This document shows positions 35,815 through 45,683 of a stretch of DNA of 64,000 nucleotides, one piece after another. The notes under the pieces were generated by a model. It saw only the letters and a list, made by a program, of their open reading frames with translations, was not told the origin of the DNA and searched no databases. This DNA is from Pedococcus cremeus (GTDB taxonomy: Bacteria > Actinomycetota > Actinomycetes > Actinomycetales > Dermatophilaceae), in assembly GCF_900111375.1 (NCBI RefSeq), contig NZ_FOHB01000005.1:1-64000 (forward strand), written 5' to 3'. The stretch's first letter is position 1. Each line of letters starts with the position of its first letter. A program made the position numbers and the translations under genes.

Positions 35815-35838
35815 AGGTGCCCGAGGGCACGGGGCATG

Positions 35839-35868
35839 AGTATACGGATGCCCTCGTCAAACACCGAA
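35839..35868 (-). promoter_or_regulatory. Putative promoter of tRNA-Thr
   Basis: On the minus strand TTCGGT (35868-35863) and TATACT (35844-35839) are separated by 18 bases, with the -10 box 24 bases upstream of the mature tRNA. The -10 is a good match and the -35 weak. It lies just downstream of the next gene's stop codon. Confidence 0.5.
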
Positions 35869-35873
35869 CCGAG

Positions 35874-37433
35874 TCAGCACTTCAGGCCGTCTCGGGGCAC
35901 CTGCTTCTTCACGTAGTAGTTGTCGATGGCGTCGTCGACGCACGCGTTGCTGCGGGTGTATGCCGTGTGCCCGTCGCCGTTGTAGGTGATGAGCGAGCTG
36001 TTGGCCAGCTCGTTGTTGAGCCTCACCGACCACTCGTACGGCGTCGCCGGGTCGCGGGTGGTGCCGACCACGACGATGGGCCCGCTCCCCGCCGCGGTGA
36101 TCTTCTTGGTCTCACCGGTCGCCTTCACCGGCCAGTAGCCGCACGGCAGCGAGCTCCAGGCGAGGAACGGCCCCCAGGTGGGCGCCGAGGCGGTGAACTC
36201 CTTGGCCTGCTTCTCGTACACCTTCAGGTTGGCGGTGTCGGGCTTGTCGAGGCAGTTGACCGCGTAGATGACCTCCATGATGTTGCCGGTGTAGCGGCCG
36301 GTGTCGGTGCGGTCGGCGTAGGTGTTGGCCAGCGACATCAGCTGGCGGCCGTCGCGGTTCTGCACGGCCGCCCGCAGCGCGTCGGTGAGGATGCCCCAGG
36401 AGCCCTGGTCGTACATCGCGGCGGCGATGCCGAGGGAGCCCCAGCCCTCGGTCAGCTGTGGCACGTGGGCGTCCCCGGACGGGATGGGGTTGGCGTCGAG
36501 GCCCTTGAGGAAGTCGCGCATCCCCTGCATGACGTCGTCCACGGAGCTGCCGAGGGGGCAGTCACCCTCGTCGACGCAGTTCTTGGCCCAGGCGCGGGTC
36601 GCGACCTCGAAGCCGGCGGCCTGCCCCTGGTTGATCTCCTCCGAGGTCAGGTCGGGCGGGACGACGCCGTCGAGGACGAACTGCCCGACGGTCTTGGGGA
36701 AGAGGTCGGCGTAGGTGGCCCCGAGGAACGTGCCGTAGGACTTCCCGAGGTAGTTCAGCTTCGGGTCGCCGAGCGCCGCCCGGAGGATGTCCATGTCCTT
36801 GGCCGCGTCGACCGTGGAGACATGGGCCAGCAGGGGTCCGGCGTGGGTCTTGCACGCCTCCGCGAACGACTTGGCCGTCTGGGCGAACGACTGCTCCTCC
36901 GTCGGGGTGTCCGGCGTCGGGTCCTCACCGAGGAAGCTGTCGAGCTGGCGGTCGTCCAGGCAGTTGATGGGCTCGGACCGGCCGACGCCTCGAGGGTCGA
37001 ACCCCACGATGTCGTAGCGCTGGCGCACCGGCTTGCCCACGATGAAGTCGGCGGCCTGGGCGTAGTCGATGCCCGAGCCTCCGGGGCCACCGGGGTTGAC
37101 CACCAGCGACCCGAGGCGGTTCTTCTTGCGCGTCGCGGGGACCTTGAGCACCTTGACCTTGATGGTCTGCCCCTGCGGGTCGTCGTAGCTGAGCGGGACG
37201 GTGAGGTTGGCGCACTGGCCTCCGGGGCACTTGGTCCACGACAGCTTCTGCCCGTAGTACTTGCCCAGGGCCTCGGCCCCGGTGGGCGGGGTCTGCGGCG
37301 TGGCCGACGCCGGCGCCGGTGCATCGGAGCCGCCGCCGTTGCCGTTGCCGTCGAGCAGGCTGCAGCCCGACAGGCCGAGGGCCAGCACGGTCGCAACGGC
37401 GGCGGCGGCGAGGGGACGTCCCGTCAGGCTCAT
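35874..37433 (-). CDS. Secreted tripeptidyl-aminopeptidase-like lipoprotein
   Basis: A 519-residue exported alpha/beta hydrolase of the Streptomyces tripeptidyl/prolyl aminopeptidase group (S33). A lipoprotein signal ends with LGLSGC (Cys24). The nucleophile Ser is in GKSYGT, the acid in TTRDPATPYEW and the His in NGDGHTAYTR. The oxyanion loop is NPGGPGGSG. The C-terminal cap with several Cys suggests disulfides. It would clip short peptides outside the cell. It stands between tRNA-Thr and holB. Confidence 0.88.
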   Translation of the reverse strand: MSLTGRPLAAAAVATVLALGLSGCSLLDGNGNGGGSDAPAPASATPQTPPTGAEALGKYYGQKLSWTKCPGGQCANLTVPLSYDDPQGQTIKVKVLKVPATRKKNRLGSLVVNPGGPGGSGIDYAQAADFIVGKPVRQRYDIVGFDPRGVGRSEPINCLDDRQLDSFLGEDPTPDTPTEEQSFAQTAKSFAEACKTHAGPLLAHVSTVDAAKDMDILRAALGDPKLNYLGKSYGTFLGATYADLFPKTVGQFVLDGVVPPDLTSEEINQGQAAGFEVATRAWAKNCVDEGDCPLGSSVDDVMQGMRDFLKGLDANPIPSGDAHVPQLTEGWGSLGIAAAMYDQGSWGILTDALRAAVQNRDGRQLMSLANTYADRTDTGRYTGNIMEVIYAVNCLDKPDTANLKVYEKQAKEFTASAPTWGPFLAWSSLPCGYWPVKATGETKKITAAGSGPIVVVGTTRDPATPYEWSVRLNNELANSSLITYNGDGHTAYTRSNACVDDAIDNYYVKKQVPRDGLKC

Positions 37434-37471
37434 GCACCCGACCGTATACGGACGACCTGTGGCGGGGCCCG

Positions 37472-38620
37472 TCAGGACGGGAGGCGGAGCGAGAGCGCCA
37501 TCGCCTCGAGGGCGAGCAGCGGGTTGACGTTGAGACCGATCCGCTCACGCGCGGTGCCGATGGCGTCGATCGCGTGGAGCAGCTCCTCGGGGCTCATCGC
37601 CTGCGCGAGCTGCTGGACCGCTGCCATGGCGTCCTGGTTGACCAGGTCGATGGGCGCGCCGGTGTGCAGGACGAGCGCGTCGCGGTAGATGGAGAGCAGG
37701 TCGAGCAGCGAGCGGTCGAGCACGTCGCGGGCGTAGCGGGTGGCCCGGGCCTTCTGGTCCTTCTCCAGCGCCGCGAGCTGGGAGCGGATGTGCGGCGGCT
37801 GGGTCCGTGCCGTCGGGTCGGCGCCGAGGACCTCCATGAGCCGCTGCCGCTCGGCGGCGTCGCGCTCGGTGGAGGCTGCGCCCGACTCGTCCTCGGCGAT
37901 CTTGGCGAGGTCGGACGCTGCGTCGATGGCGTGGCCGACCCCGCGGATCTTGCCGGCCAGCGAGATCACCTCACGACGCCTGATGCGGGCGCCCTCGTCG
38001 CGGGCGAGCCGACGGGCGAGGCCGACGTGGCTCTGGGCCGCGCGCGCGGCATACAGGGCCATCGGTGCGTCGACGCCGTCGCGCCGCTGGAGCAGCTCGG
38101 CCACCGCCTCGGCGGGCGGTGTGCGCAGGCGCACGTGCCGTGAGCGGGAGCGCAGCGTGATGATGACGTCCTCGACGGACGGGGCGCAGAGGATCCACAC
38201 GGTGCGGGGGGTCGGCTCCTCCAGCGCCTTGAGCAGGGCGTTGGCGGGGGCGTCGGAGAACGCGGTCAGCCGGTCGGCGTCCTCGATGATGATGATGCGC
38301 CAGCGCCCCACCGACGGGCGCAGGGCCGCGAGCTGCACGAGGTCGCGCACGAGGGCGACCTTGATCGAGAGCCCCTCGGTCGCGATGACGTCGACGTCGG
38401 CGTGGGAGCCGTCGATGGCGGTGCGGCACTCCCGGCACTCTCCGCAGCCACCGTTCGGGCACTGCAGCGCCGCGGCGAAGGCGCGAGCCGCCACCGAGCG
38501 GCCCGACCCGGGCGGGCCGGTGAGCAGCCAGGCGTGGGTCATCGAGTCCGGGTCGTTCGCCGCCCGGTGCAGCGTGGCCACCGCGGTGTCCTGGCCGATG
38601 ACGTCGCGCCAGACGGTCAC
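37472..38620 (-). CDS. holB: DNA polymerase III delta-prime subunit
   Basis: A clamp-loader subunit of 382 residues. The P-loop region GPPGSGRS is followed by the zinc-module cysteines CPNGGCGECREC. The conserved IIIIEDADRLT and NALLKALEEPTPRT segments are present. It begins with GTG overlapping the tmk stop (GTGA); the large upstream frame is only the antisense of tmk. The tmk-holB pairing is conserved widely in actinobacteria. Confidence 0.93.
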   Translation of the reverse strand: MTVWRDVIGQDTAVATLHRAANDPDSMTHAWLLTGPPGSGRSVAARAFAAALQCPNGGCGECRECRTAIDGSHADVDVIATEGLSIKVALVRDLVQLAALRPSVGRWRIIIIEDADRLTAFSDAPANALLKALEEPTPRTVWILCAPSVEDVIITLRSRSRHVRLRTPPAEAVAELLQRRDGVDAPMALYAARAAQSHVGLARRLARDEGARIRRREVISLAGKIRGVGHAIDAASDLAKIAEDESGAASTERDAAERQRLMEVLGADPTARTQPPHIRSQLAALEKDQKARATRYARDVLDRSLLDLLSIYRDALVLHTGAPIDLVNQDAMAAVQQLAQAMSPEELLHAIDAIGTARERIGLNVNPLLALEAMALSLRLPS

Positions 38621-39237
38621 GGCTCGACCACCCCCAGCTTCTCGAGGCGGCGCATGACCTCCGCGTGGATCTGCTCCGGCGGCAGGGTGCCGTCGACGAC
38701 GAGGTAGCGCCCGGGGTTGCCGCGGGCCATGGCGAGGAAGTGCTGGCGGATCGCCTCGTGGAAGGCGTCCTCCTCGGACTCGAGGCGGTCGTGCACGGCT
38801 CCCCGACGGCGGCGGCCCTCCTCGGCGCTGATGTCGACGACGACGGTCAGGTCGGGCACGAGGTCCTCGACCGCCCACATGTTGAGGTCGTGCACCTCCT
38901 GGGCGCCGAGCTCGCGGCCGGCCCCCTGGTAGGCGACGGACGAGTCGGTGTAGCGGTCGCTGATGACGACCTCGCCGCGCTGCAGCGCCGGCCGCACCAG
39001 CGTCTCGACGTGGTGGGCCTTGTCGGCCGCGAAGAGCAGCGCCTCGGCGCGCGGGGCGACGTGGTCGCCGTGGAGGACGAGGTCGCGGATCTGCTGCCCG
39101 AGCGGGGTGCCGCCCGGCTGGCGGGTGACGGTGACCTCACGGCCGGCCCGCTCGAGGGCCTCGCGCAGCAGGGCCACCTGGGTGGACTTGCCCGCGCCGT
39201 CGCCGCCCTCGAAGACGATGAAGGATCCGCTGGTCAC
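38617..39237 (-). CDS. tmk: Thymidylate kinase
   Basis: Phosphorylates dTMP to dTDP. The P-loop FEGGDGAGKST (9-19) is near the N-terminus, followed by the DRYTDSSVAYQGAG substrate segment and an Arg-rich LID (EEGRRRRGAVHDR). It has 206 residues and starts with GTG at 39237. The stop overlaps the holB start, so the two are translationally coupled. Confidence 0.94.
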   Translation of the reverse strand: MTSGSFIVFEGGDGAGKSTQVALLREALERAGREVTVTRQPGGTPLGQQIRDLVLHGDHVAPRAEALLFAADKAHHVETLVRPALQRGEVVISDRYTDSSVAYQGAGRELGAQEVHDLNMWAVEDLVPDLTVVVDISAEEGRRRRGAVHDRLESEEDAFHEAIRQHFLAMARGNPGRYLVVDGTLPPEQIHAEVMRRLEKLGVVEP

Positions 39238-39269
39238 GCGACGAGCCTAGGCCACCGCACCGACGCGCC

Positions 39270-41009
39270 TCACCGGTGCAGGGCCACCAGCACCCAGGTC
39301 GCGGTGACCGCCGAGAGCAGCAACACGGCCGCCGGCAGCAGTGTCAGCCGCAGCACCTCCCCCGTCCGGCGGGCCGCGCCCACGGCGCTCAGCCCCAGCA
39401 GGATGACTACGGGCGCCAGGGAGTTCCCGATGTTGCCGCCGGCGAGCTGACCGGCCAGGAGGTCGGCCGGCCGGTCGCCGACGAGGTGGGCCACGTCGGC
39501 CTGCAGCGAGGAGAACAGGGCGTTGGAGCTGGTGGTCGACCCGGTGATGAACGATCCGAGGGCGCCCACGAGCGGCGCGATCGCCGGGTAGGCGTGGCCG
39601 GTCGCCACAGCGGCGCCCTGCGCGACGGTGCGCACCATCCCGCTGTCGACCAGCACACCCGCCACCGACGCGAGCAGCACGACGGATGGCGACGACTTCC
39701 ACGCCTGGCGAAGGGCACCCCGCCACACGGGCCCCCAGGCCCCCCTGCCCCACACACCGATGCGGCGCCACACGAGCACGCTGCCCAGGCAGGCCAGCAG
39801 CAGGAACGTCCCCGGGTGACCGACGAGCGCAATGGGGTTGTAGAGGTCGACCGCGTCGTTGACCGTGCCGTGCGATGTCGTCGTCTGGGGGAAGGCGGGC
39901 CCGAGCAGCAGGTGGCCCTTCGCCCAGGCTCGCAGGGCGGGAGGCAGGAAGACGGCGAGGGCGATCACTCCGAGCAGCGCATAGGGCACGGCTGCGGCAC
40001 GCGCACGCTCACGCGTTCGTTCGGCCGACTCGCCGTCGTCCGGTCCGGTCGCCGAACCGCGAGGCTCGGAACCGTGCGCCCGTGGGAGGTCCGGCTCCAG
40101 CCGGCTTCGGTATGCCGTGGCGTGGCCGGCCGCCACGCCCACCGGCTCCGCGGTCCCCAGTTCGGACGGACGCTCCCCCCGCCTGGTCAGCACCCGGAGC
40201 ACGAGGACGACGGCGATCCCGGATGCCCCCGCGCAGAGGGCGCCGATACCGGGCTCGAGCCGTGCCGCACCCGCCTGCACGAGCGCCATGACGGGGCCGG
40301 CGGTCAGCAGCATCCGCCAGCCTTGGCGCAGGCCGCCCCACCCACCGTCCATGAGCGCCACCAGGACGCCGGACACCACGCAGTTGATGCCCAGGACGAC
40401 GGCCGCCGCGGCGGCATACCCGGCCCGCTCCGCGGTGTCGAGATGGGCCGTGAGGGCGCCCATGTAGAAGGACGAGCCCATCGACCCGAAGCCCACTGCC
40501 CAGTGGTAGCCGATCAGCGGCAGCGCCACCGCACGGGTGGTGCTGACACCGAGGGCAACGAGCAGTGGGGCCGCCACCGCGATCGGGGTGCCGAAACCCG
40601 ACACACCCTGGATGAACGAGGGCAGCACCCACGCGAGCAGCAGCACGTTCTCGGTGCGGCGGGGCAGCAGCGTGGAGAGGGCCCGCCCGAGCGCCGTCAT
40701 CCCGACGTGGGAGGCGAGGTGGTGCATCAGCAGCGCCGGCCAGATGACGTACAGGATCCACACACCCACCCACGCCCCCTTGCCGAGGCCGACGGCCACC
40801 GTGAGCGGTCCGGCACCGAAGGCGACGACCGCCACCACCACGCTGTAGGCGACGGTGGTGAGCGCGTTGACGATCGTGGAGAAGCGTCCCCAGAGCACCA
40901 GTGCGAGGAGGAGGACCACCGGGCTCACGGCCAGCAGCCAGGTCGGCAGCGGCACGGCGGTCAGCGCCGTCTGGGCCTGTTGTCCGAGGGTCAGGGAGGG
41001 GAGTGGCAT
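39270..41009 (-). CDS. lctP: L-lactate permease family transporter
   Basis: A 579-residue transporter with about 12-14 membrane segments, matching LldP/LctP proteins that import lactate or glycolate. The family segment FIQGVSGFGTPIAVAAPLL is clear, and GSFITGSTTSSNALFSSLQ near the C-terminus is typical. A long charged loop lies near residues 310-355. It is divergent from a FadR-type regulator across an 80-base gap that holds a perfect GTATAC palindrome. There is no good ribosome site before the ATG, and the mRNA may be nearly leaderless. Confidence 0.88.
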   Translation of the reverse strand: MPLPSLTLGQQAQTALTAVPLPTWLLAVSPVVLLLALVLWGRFSTIVNALTTVAYSVVVAVVAFGAGPLTVAVGLGKGAWVGVWILYVIWPALLMHHLASHVGMTALGRALSTLLPRRTENVLLLAWVLPSFIQGVSGFGTPIAVAAPLLVALGVSTTRAVALPLIGYHWAVGFGSMGSSFYMGALTAHLDTAERAGYAAAAAVVLGINCVVSGVLVALMDGGWGGLRQGWRMLLTAGPVMALVQAGAARLEPGIGALCAGASGIAVVLVLRVLTRRGERPSELGTAEPVGVAAGHATAYRSRLEPDLPRAHGSEPRGSATGPDDGESAERTRERARAAAVPYALLGVIALAVFLPPALRAWAKGHLLLGPAFPQTTTSHGTVNDAVDLYNPIALVGHPGTFLLLACLGSVLVWRRIGVWGRGAWGPVWRGALRQAWKSSPSVVLLASVAGVLVDSGMVRTVAQGAAVATGHAYPAIAPLVGALGSFITGSTTSSNALFSSLQADVAHLVGDRPADLLAGQLAGGNIGNSLAPVVILLGLSAVGAARRTGEVLRLTLLPAAVLLLSAVTATWVLVALHR

Positions 41010-41018
41010 AGATTGTCT

Positions 41019-41030
41019 TTCGTATACGAA
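41019..41030. promoter_or_regulatory. FadR/GntR operator TTCGTATACGAA
   Basis: A 12-base perfect palindrome in the lctP-gntR divergent gap. It fits the FadR-subfamily operator pattern (pyrimidine-GT-A/C, K-AC-purine). On the minus strand TATACG could serve as the lctP -10, so bound regulator would block it. A related site lies at 49293-49302. Confidence 0.65.
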
Positions 41031-41089
41031 CTGCCAGGAGTGGCGAAGCGGTCGAGGACCGCCCGAGGACGGACGAGGAAGAAGGGGCA

Positions 41090-41779
41090 ATGGCGCTCAC
41101 CGACGGGGACCGCACGATCGGAAGCCGGCACCAGGCGCTGCGCGACCAGGTGCTCGCGGAGCTGCGGCAGCGGATCGTCGACGGCGACTACCCGCCGGGG
41201 CAGCGGCTCACGGAGGACCGCCTCGCCGCCGACTTCGGCGTGTCCCGCAACCCCGTGCGCGAGGCCCTGCGGATCGTCGAGGCCGACGGGCTCGTGACCA
41301 TGGTGCCGCGGCGAGGCGCAGTGGTCGCGACCCCGGACGCGTCAGCCATCTCGGACCTGTTCGCCGTGCGAAGCGCGTTGGAATCCGTGGCAGCCCGGCT
41401 GGCCGCCCAGCGCGCGACCCCGCAGGACGTGGCCGACCTCCGGGGCCTCCTCGACGCCGCGCGTGAGGCCACCGAACGCGACGACCTCTCGCGCGTGGCC
41501 GAGCTGAACACCGAGCTGCACCAGCGCGTGATCGAGATCAGCGGCAACCGCTGGCTCTCGTCGATCGCGAGCGCGCTGTACCTGCACGTGCAGTGGGTGT
41601 TCCGCATCGGAGCCGCACACCGAGCGCCGCACTCCTGGCAGGAGCACATCCGCCTGGTCGACGCCATCGAGGCGGGCGACGCCGAGGGTGCCGAGGCTGC
41701 CGCACGCGCCCACACGGATGCGGCCGCGCACGCGGCCCTGGAGCACGCGGGCGACGACACGGTCGGCGAGGTGCGCTGA
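41090..41779 (+). CDS. FadR-subfamily GntR regulator
   Basis: A 229-residue regulator. A winged helix (about 15-80, with LTEDRLAADFGVSRNPVREALRIVE-like recognition region) is followed by an all-helical FCD ligand domain (about 90-215) with Asp and His metal-site residues (ELNTELHQ, EHIRLVDAIEAGD). FCD regulators respond to organic acids such as lactate, gluconate or amino acids. Its site upstream of lctP suggests lactate or a related acid. GAAGGGG precedes the ATG. It converges with the ggt operon. Confidence 0.88.
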   Translation: MALTDGDRTIGSRHQALRDQVLAELRQRIVDGDYPPGQRLTEDRLAADFGVSRNPVREALRIVEADGLVTMVPRRGAVVATPDASAISDLFAVRSALESVAARLAAQRATPQDVADLRGLLDAAREATERDDLSRVAELNTELHQRVIEISGNRWLSSIASALYLHVQWVFRIGAAHRAPHSWQEHIRLVDAIEAGDAEGAEAAARAHTDAAAHAALEHAGDDTVGEVR

Positions 41780-41791
41780 GCCGCGCCCCGC

Positions 41792-43579
41792 TCAGCGGCC
41801 CACGGCATAACCCTGCATCCCCCGCGGGTTGGCGCCGGCGCGCAGCACCCCTGACCCAGGATCGCGTGTGACGGCACAGAGACGGCCCAGGCTCCAGGGG
41901 TCCGAGACGCGGACGGTGTGGCCGCGGCGCTCGAGGTCGGCGAAGGTGTCCGCGCCGAGTCGGTCCTCGGCCACGAGCACACCGGGCTCGGTCTCCCGCG
42001 GGTAGAACGACCCGGGGAAGCTGGTGGTGTGCCACGCCGGCGCGTCGATCGCCTCCTGGAGCCCCTGGCCCTGCACCAGGTGGCGCAGCAGGAAGAGCAG
42101 CTGCCACTGGTCCTGCTGGTCGCCGCCCGGCGAGCCGCAGGCCATGTAGGGCTGCCCGTCCCGCAGCACCAGGGTCGGTGTGAGGGTCGTGCGTGGGCGC
42201 CTGCCGGGGGCGAGGGAGGAGGCAAGCCCCTCCTCGAGCCAGAACATCTGCATCCGGCTGCCGAGGCAGAAGCCGAGCTCGGGGATCGTGGGCGAGCTCT
42301 GCAGCCAGCCACCGCTGGGCGTCGCCGAGATCATGTTCCCCCACCGGTCGACGACGTCGACGTGGCAGGTGTCGCCACGCGTGACACCCGACCGCGACAC
42401 GGTGGGCTCACCGGTGGTCGCGTCCCCGGCGCGGGCCGCCCGTTCGGCTCGGCCCAGCACGTATGCCGCGACGGCCGGTGCGCGTCCGTCCGGGCTGCCG
42501 GGGCGCAGGTCCTCCGAGGCCCGCTCGCCGATCAGCGACGCGCGCTCGGCCGCGTACTCGGTGGAGAGCAGGGTGTCGAGGGGCACCTCCCCGTCGCCGT
42601 ACCACGCCTCACGGTCGGCGAAGGAGAGCTTGATGGACTCGGCGACCACGTGGATGCCGTCGGGCGTGCTGGGGTCCAGCGCGGCCGGGTCGGCCGCCGC
42701 GTCGAGCAGGCGCAGGGTCTGCAGCAGGGCCGGACCCTGGCCCCACGGGCCGGTCTTGGCAACGGTGTGACCCTGCCAGTCGATGGTGGCCGGGTCCTCC
42801 CACACCGCCGTGTAGGCGGCCATGTCCGCACCGGTCACGAGGCCGGAGTGCGCCTCCCCGCTGGAGTCACGGAACGCCTTGCGGGAGAACGCATCGACCG
42901 CCTCGGCGACGAAGCCCTGGCTCCACGCGAGGCGGGCGGCGTCGATCTGGGCCTCCCTGCTGCCCCCGGCTGCCTCCCCCTCCCGCACGAGCCGCTCCAA
43001 CGTGTCGGCGTAGGTCGGGTTGGTGAACAGCGACCCCGGCTCCGGCACCCGGCCCTGGCTCAGCCAGAGGTCGGCCGAGGTGGGCCAGTCGTTCTCGAAG
43101 AGCTCCCGCACCGTCTCGATCGTGGCGCTGACGCGTCCGAGGAGCGGGTGGCCGAAGCGGGCGTAGCCGATGGCCGGCTCCAGCACCTCGGCGAGGCTGC
43201 GAGTCCCCTTGTCGCGCAACAAGAGCAGCCATGCGTCGACGGCGCCCGGCACGGCCGCCGCCAGCGGGCCGGAGCCGGGGATGAGGTCCAGGCCCTCCGT
43301 CCGGTAGTGCTCGATGGTCGCGGCCGCCGGCGCTGGCCCCTGCCCGGCGAGCACCCGCGGGCGCGGGTCGTCCGCCGTGGCGATGATGGCCGGCACCTCG
43401 CCCCCGGGTCCGTTGAGGTGGGGTTCCACGACGTGGAGGACGAAGCCGGCGGCGACCGCTGCGTCGAAGGCGTTGCCCCCGAGCTCGAGCAGGCGCATCG
43501 CCGACTGGGAGGCTGTCCAGTGCGTCGACGAGACCATGCCGAAGGTGCCCTCGAGCGTCGGCCGGGTCGTGAAGGTCAT
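41792..43579 (-). CDS. ggt: Gamma-glutamyltranspeptidase-family protein
   Basis: A 595-residue Ntn-hydrolase precursor. Family members self-cleave to expose a Thr nucleophile, probably the Thr in GDTCHVDVVDRWGNM. The CGSPGGDQQ oxyanion loop and the N-terminal THWTASQSAMRLLELGGNAFDAA segment are typical. No signal peptide is visible, so it may act in the cytosol on imported gamma-glutamyl compounds. Its ATG overlaps the upstream ABC ATPase stop (ATGA), making it the last gene of the peptide importer operon. YwrD-like hydrolases are an alternative subtype. Confidence 0.87.
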   Translation of the reverse strand: MTFTTRPTLEGTFGMVSSTHWTASQSAMRLLELGGNAFDAAVAAGFVLHVVEPHLNGPGGEVPAIIATADDPRPRVLAGQGPAPAAATIEHYRTEGLDLIPGSGPLAAAVPGAVDAWLLLLRDKGTRSLAEVLEPAIGYARFGHPLLGRVSATIETVRELFENDWPTSADLWLSQGRVPEPGSLFTNPTYADTLERLVREGEAAGGSREAQIDAARLAWSQGFVAEAVDAFSRKAFRDSSGEAHSGLVTGADMAAYTAVWEDPATIDWQGHTVAKTGPWGQGPALLQTLRLLDAAADPAALDPSTPDGIHVVAESIKLSFADREAWYGDGEVPLDTLLSTEYAAERASLIGERASEDLRPGSPDGRAPAVAAYVLGRAERAARAGDATTGEPTVSRSGVTRGDTCHVDVVDRWGNMISATPSGGWLQSSPTIPELGFCLGSRMQMFWLEEGLASSLAPGRRPRTTLTPTLVLRDGQPYMACGSPGGDQQDQWQLLFLLRHLVQGQGLQEAIDAPAWHTTSFPGSFYPRETEPGVLVAEDRLGADTFADLERRGHTVRVSDPWSLGRLCAVTRDPGSGVLRAGANPRGMQGYAVGR

Positions 43580-44628
43580 GCAGGGCTCCCTGTGGTGGCT
43601 GGCTGGTCGTGGCGGATGTCCGGAGCACTGCCATCCTCGTGCACGAAGTGACAGGCCACCGATGCCCCTCCCGAGCGGCGGAGCTCGGGCACCTCCTCGG
43701 CGCACCGGGCCACCGCGATCGGGCAGCGGGTGTGGAAGCGGCAGCCGGACGGCGGGTCCATCGCGGAGGGCAGGTCGTCGCCGAGCAGCACCCGGGTGCG
43801 GGACCGCTGACGACCAGGGTCGGCCACCGGCGCGGCAGCCAGAAGCGCCTGCGTGTACGGGTGCCGCGGTGTCGCGAAGATCTCCGCGCGGGAACCCTGC
43901 TCGACGAGCTGCCCGAGGTACATCACGGCGATGTCGTCCGCAAGGTACTCGACGGCCGAGAGGTCGTGGGTGATGAACAGGCAGGCGAACCCGATGTCGC
44001 GCTGGAGGTCGGCCAGCAGGTTGAGCACGGCGGCCTGTACGGAGACGTCGAGGGCGCTGGTCGGCTCGTCGGCCACCAGCAGGGTCGGCTCCGACATCAG
44101 GGCACGGGCGATGCTGACCCGCTGGCGCTGGCCACCCGAGAGCTCGTGCGGGTAGCGCCTTGCGACCTCGGGCCGCAGTCCGACGCGCCGCAGACCGTCG
44201 GAGACACGTTCGGCGCGCTCCTTGCGCGAGAGGCGAACGCCTTGGAGCTGGAGCGGCTCGGCGACGATGTCTCCGACCAGCATGCGCGGGTCGAGAGACC
44301 CCGCTGGGTCCTGGAAGACGATGGACACCTCGCGCCGGTGGCGGCGCATCTGTGAGCGCGACAGGTGCGTGATGTCCGTGCCGCCGAGGCGGACCGCACC
44401 GCCGGTGGGCTCGACGAGCCGCACGATGCACCGGCCCACCGTGGACTTGCCCGAGCCGCTCTCCCCCACCAGCGCCGTGACCTGGCCGCGGCGGATGCGC
44501 AGGGAGACACCATCCACCGCACGCACGGGGCCGAAGTGCATGGCGAGGTCCTCGAGCTCGAGGACCGTGTCGGTGTCGGCTGCGGCGACCTCGTTGGCGC
44601 GGGACTCCTCGTCGCGGACCTCGTTCAC
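43576..44628 (-). CDS. Peptide ABC transporter ATPase (OppF/DppF type)
   Basis: A 350-residue second ATPase of the peptide importer. Walker A is GESGSGKST, the signature LSGGQRQR, and Walker B LLVADEPTSALD. The C-terminal oligopeptide extension contains CRFHTRCPIAVARC, the cysteine cluster that binds an iron-sulfur cluster in related proteins. The GTG start overlaps the stop of the first ATPase. It is followed directly by ggt. Confidence 0.92.
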   Translation of the reverse strand: MNEVRDEESRANEVAAADTDTVLELEDLAMHFGPVRAVDGVSLRIRRGQVTALVGESGSGKSTVGRCIVRLVEPTGGAVRLGGTDITHLSRSQMRRHRREVSIVFQDPAGSLDPRMLVGDIVAEPLQLQGVRLSRKERAERVSDGLRRVGLRPEVARRYPHELSGGQRQRVSIARALMSEPTLLVADEPTSALDVSVQAAVLNLLADLQRDIGFACLFITHDLSAVEYLADDIAVMYLGQLVEQGSRAEIFATPRHPYTQALLAAAPVADPGRQRSRTRVLLGDDLPSAMDPPSGCRFHTRCPIAVARCAEEVPELRRSGGASVACHFVHEDGSAPDIRHDQPATTGSPA

Positions 44629-45683
44629 GCGTGCTCCTCCACGGTCGGGCGGGGGCGGTCCCCGCGGGGGTGCCAGCACGCCACCTCGTGCGGGTGGTCA
44701 CCCACGTCGGCTGCCAGCGGTGCCGGTTCGAGCGGGGGTGCCGCTGACGAGCACCGCGCCGTGGCGGCCGGACAGCGGTCCGCGAAGGTGCACGCGTCCG
44801 GCTGGGCCTCCAGCACCGGCACGAGCCCGGGGATCTCCTGCAGCCGGTGCGTGCCCGCATGGCGCCCGGGCGTCGGTGAGGCGGAGAGCAGACCGGCGGC
44901 GTAGTGGTGTTGCGGACGGTCGAACAGGCGCTGCACACCGGCGCGCTCGACGATGCGGCCGGCATACATCACCACCACCCGGTCGGCGATGTCGGCGATG
45001 ACGCCGAGGTCGTGGGTGATCACGAGGATGCTGGTGCCGAACCGGTCACGCAGGTCCCGGAGCACGTCGAGGATGCCGGCCTGGACGGTCACGTCGAGGG
45101 CTGTGGTGGGCTCGTCCGCGATCAGGACCTTCGGGCTGCAGGCCACCGCCATGGCGATCATCACCCGCTGCCGCATGCCGCCGGACAGCTGGTGGGGGTA
45201 GTGCTTGACCCGCTCCCGGGCCGACGGGATGCCGACCAGGGCCAGCAGCTCCACGGCCCGCTCCAGCGCCTCCCGGCGCGAGAGCCGCTCGTGCACCTGC
45301 AGCACCTCGGCGACCTGGCGCCCGACGGTGAGCACGGGGTTCAGCGAGCTCATGGGCTCCTGGAAGATGTAGGCGATGTCGCGCCCGCGCGCGGCCCGGA
45401 GGGTGCTGGGACGCGCCCCGACCAGCTCCTGGCCCTGGAGGCGCACCGAGCCGTCGATGCGCGCGCTGCGCGGCAGGAGCCCCGCGAGGCTCATGGCGGT
45501 GACGCTCTTGCCGCAACCGGACTCGCCCACGATGCCGACGATCTCGCCGGGAGCCAGGCTCAGGTTGACGCCGTCGACGGCCGAGACCGAGCCGGTCTCG
45601 GTGCGGAAGGTGACGCTCAGGTCGCGCACGTCGAGGACGGGTGGGGCGTCGACGAGGCTCTCGGGGGGTGCTGTTGCGGTCAT
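44625..45683 (-). CDS. Peptide ABC transporter ATPase (OppD/DppD type)
   Basis: A 352-residue first ATPase. Walker A is GESGCGKS, the signature LSGGMRQR, and Walker [12 protein letters not shown]. The C-terminal [14 protein letters not shown] cysteine motif of oligopeptide ATPases is present. The ATG overlaps the permease stop (ATGA) and the stop overlaps the next GTG, so the five transporter genes are tightly coupled. Which peptides are imported is not shown by the sequence. Confidence 0.92.
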   Translation of the reverse strand: MTATAPPESLVDAPPVLDVRDLSVTFRTETGSVSAVDGVNLSLAPGEIVGIVGESGCGKSVTAMSLAGLLPRSARIDGSVRLQGQELVGARPSTLRAARGRDIAYIFQEPMSSLNPVLTVGRQVAEVLQVHERLSRREALERAVELLALVGIPSARERVKHYPHQLSGGMRQRVMIAMAVACSPKVLIADEPTTALDVTVQAGILDVLRDLRDRFGTSILVITHDLGVIADIADRVVVMYAGRIVERAGVQRLFDRPQHHYAAGLLSASPTPGRHAGTHRLQEIPGLVPVLEAQPDACTFADRCPAATARCSSAAPPLEPAPLAADVGDHPHEVACWHPRGDRPRPTVEEHA

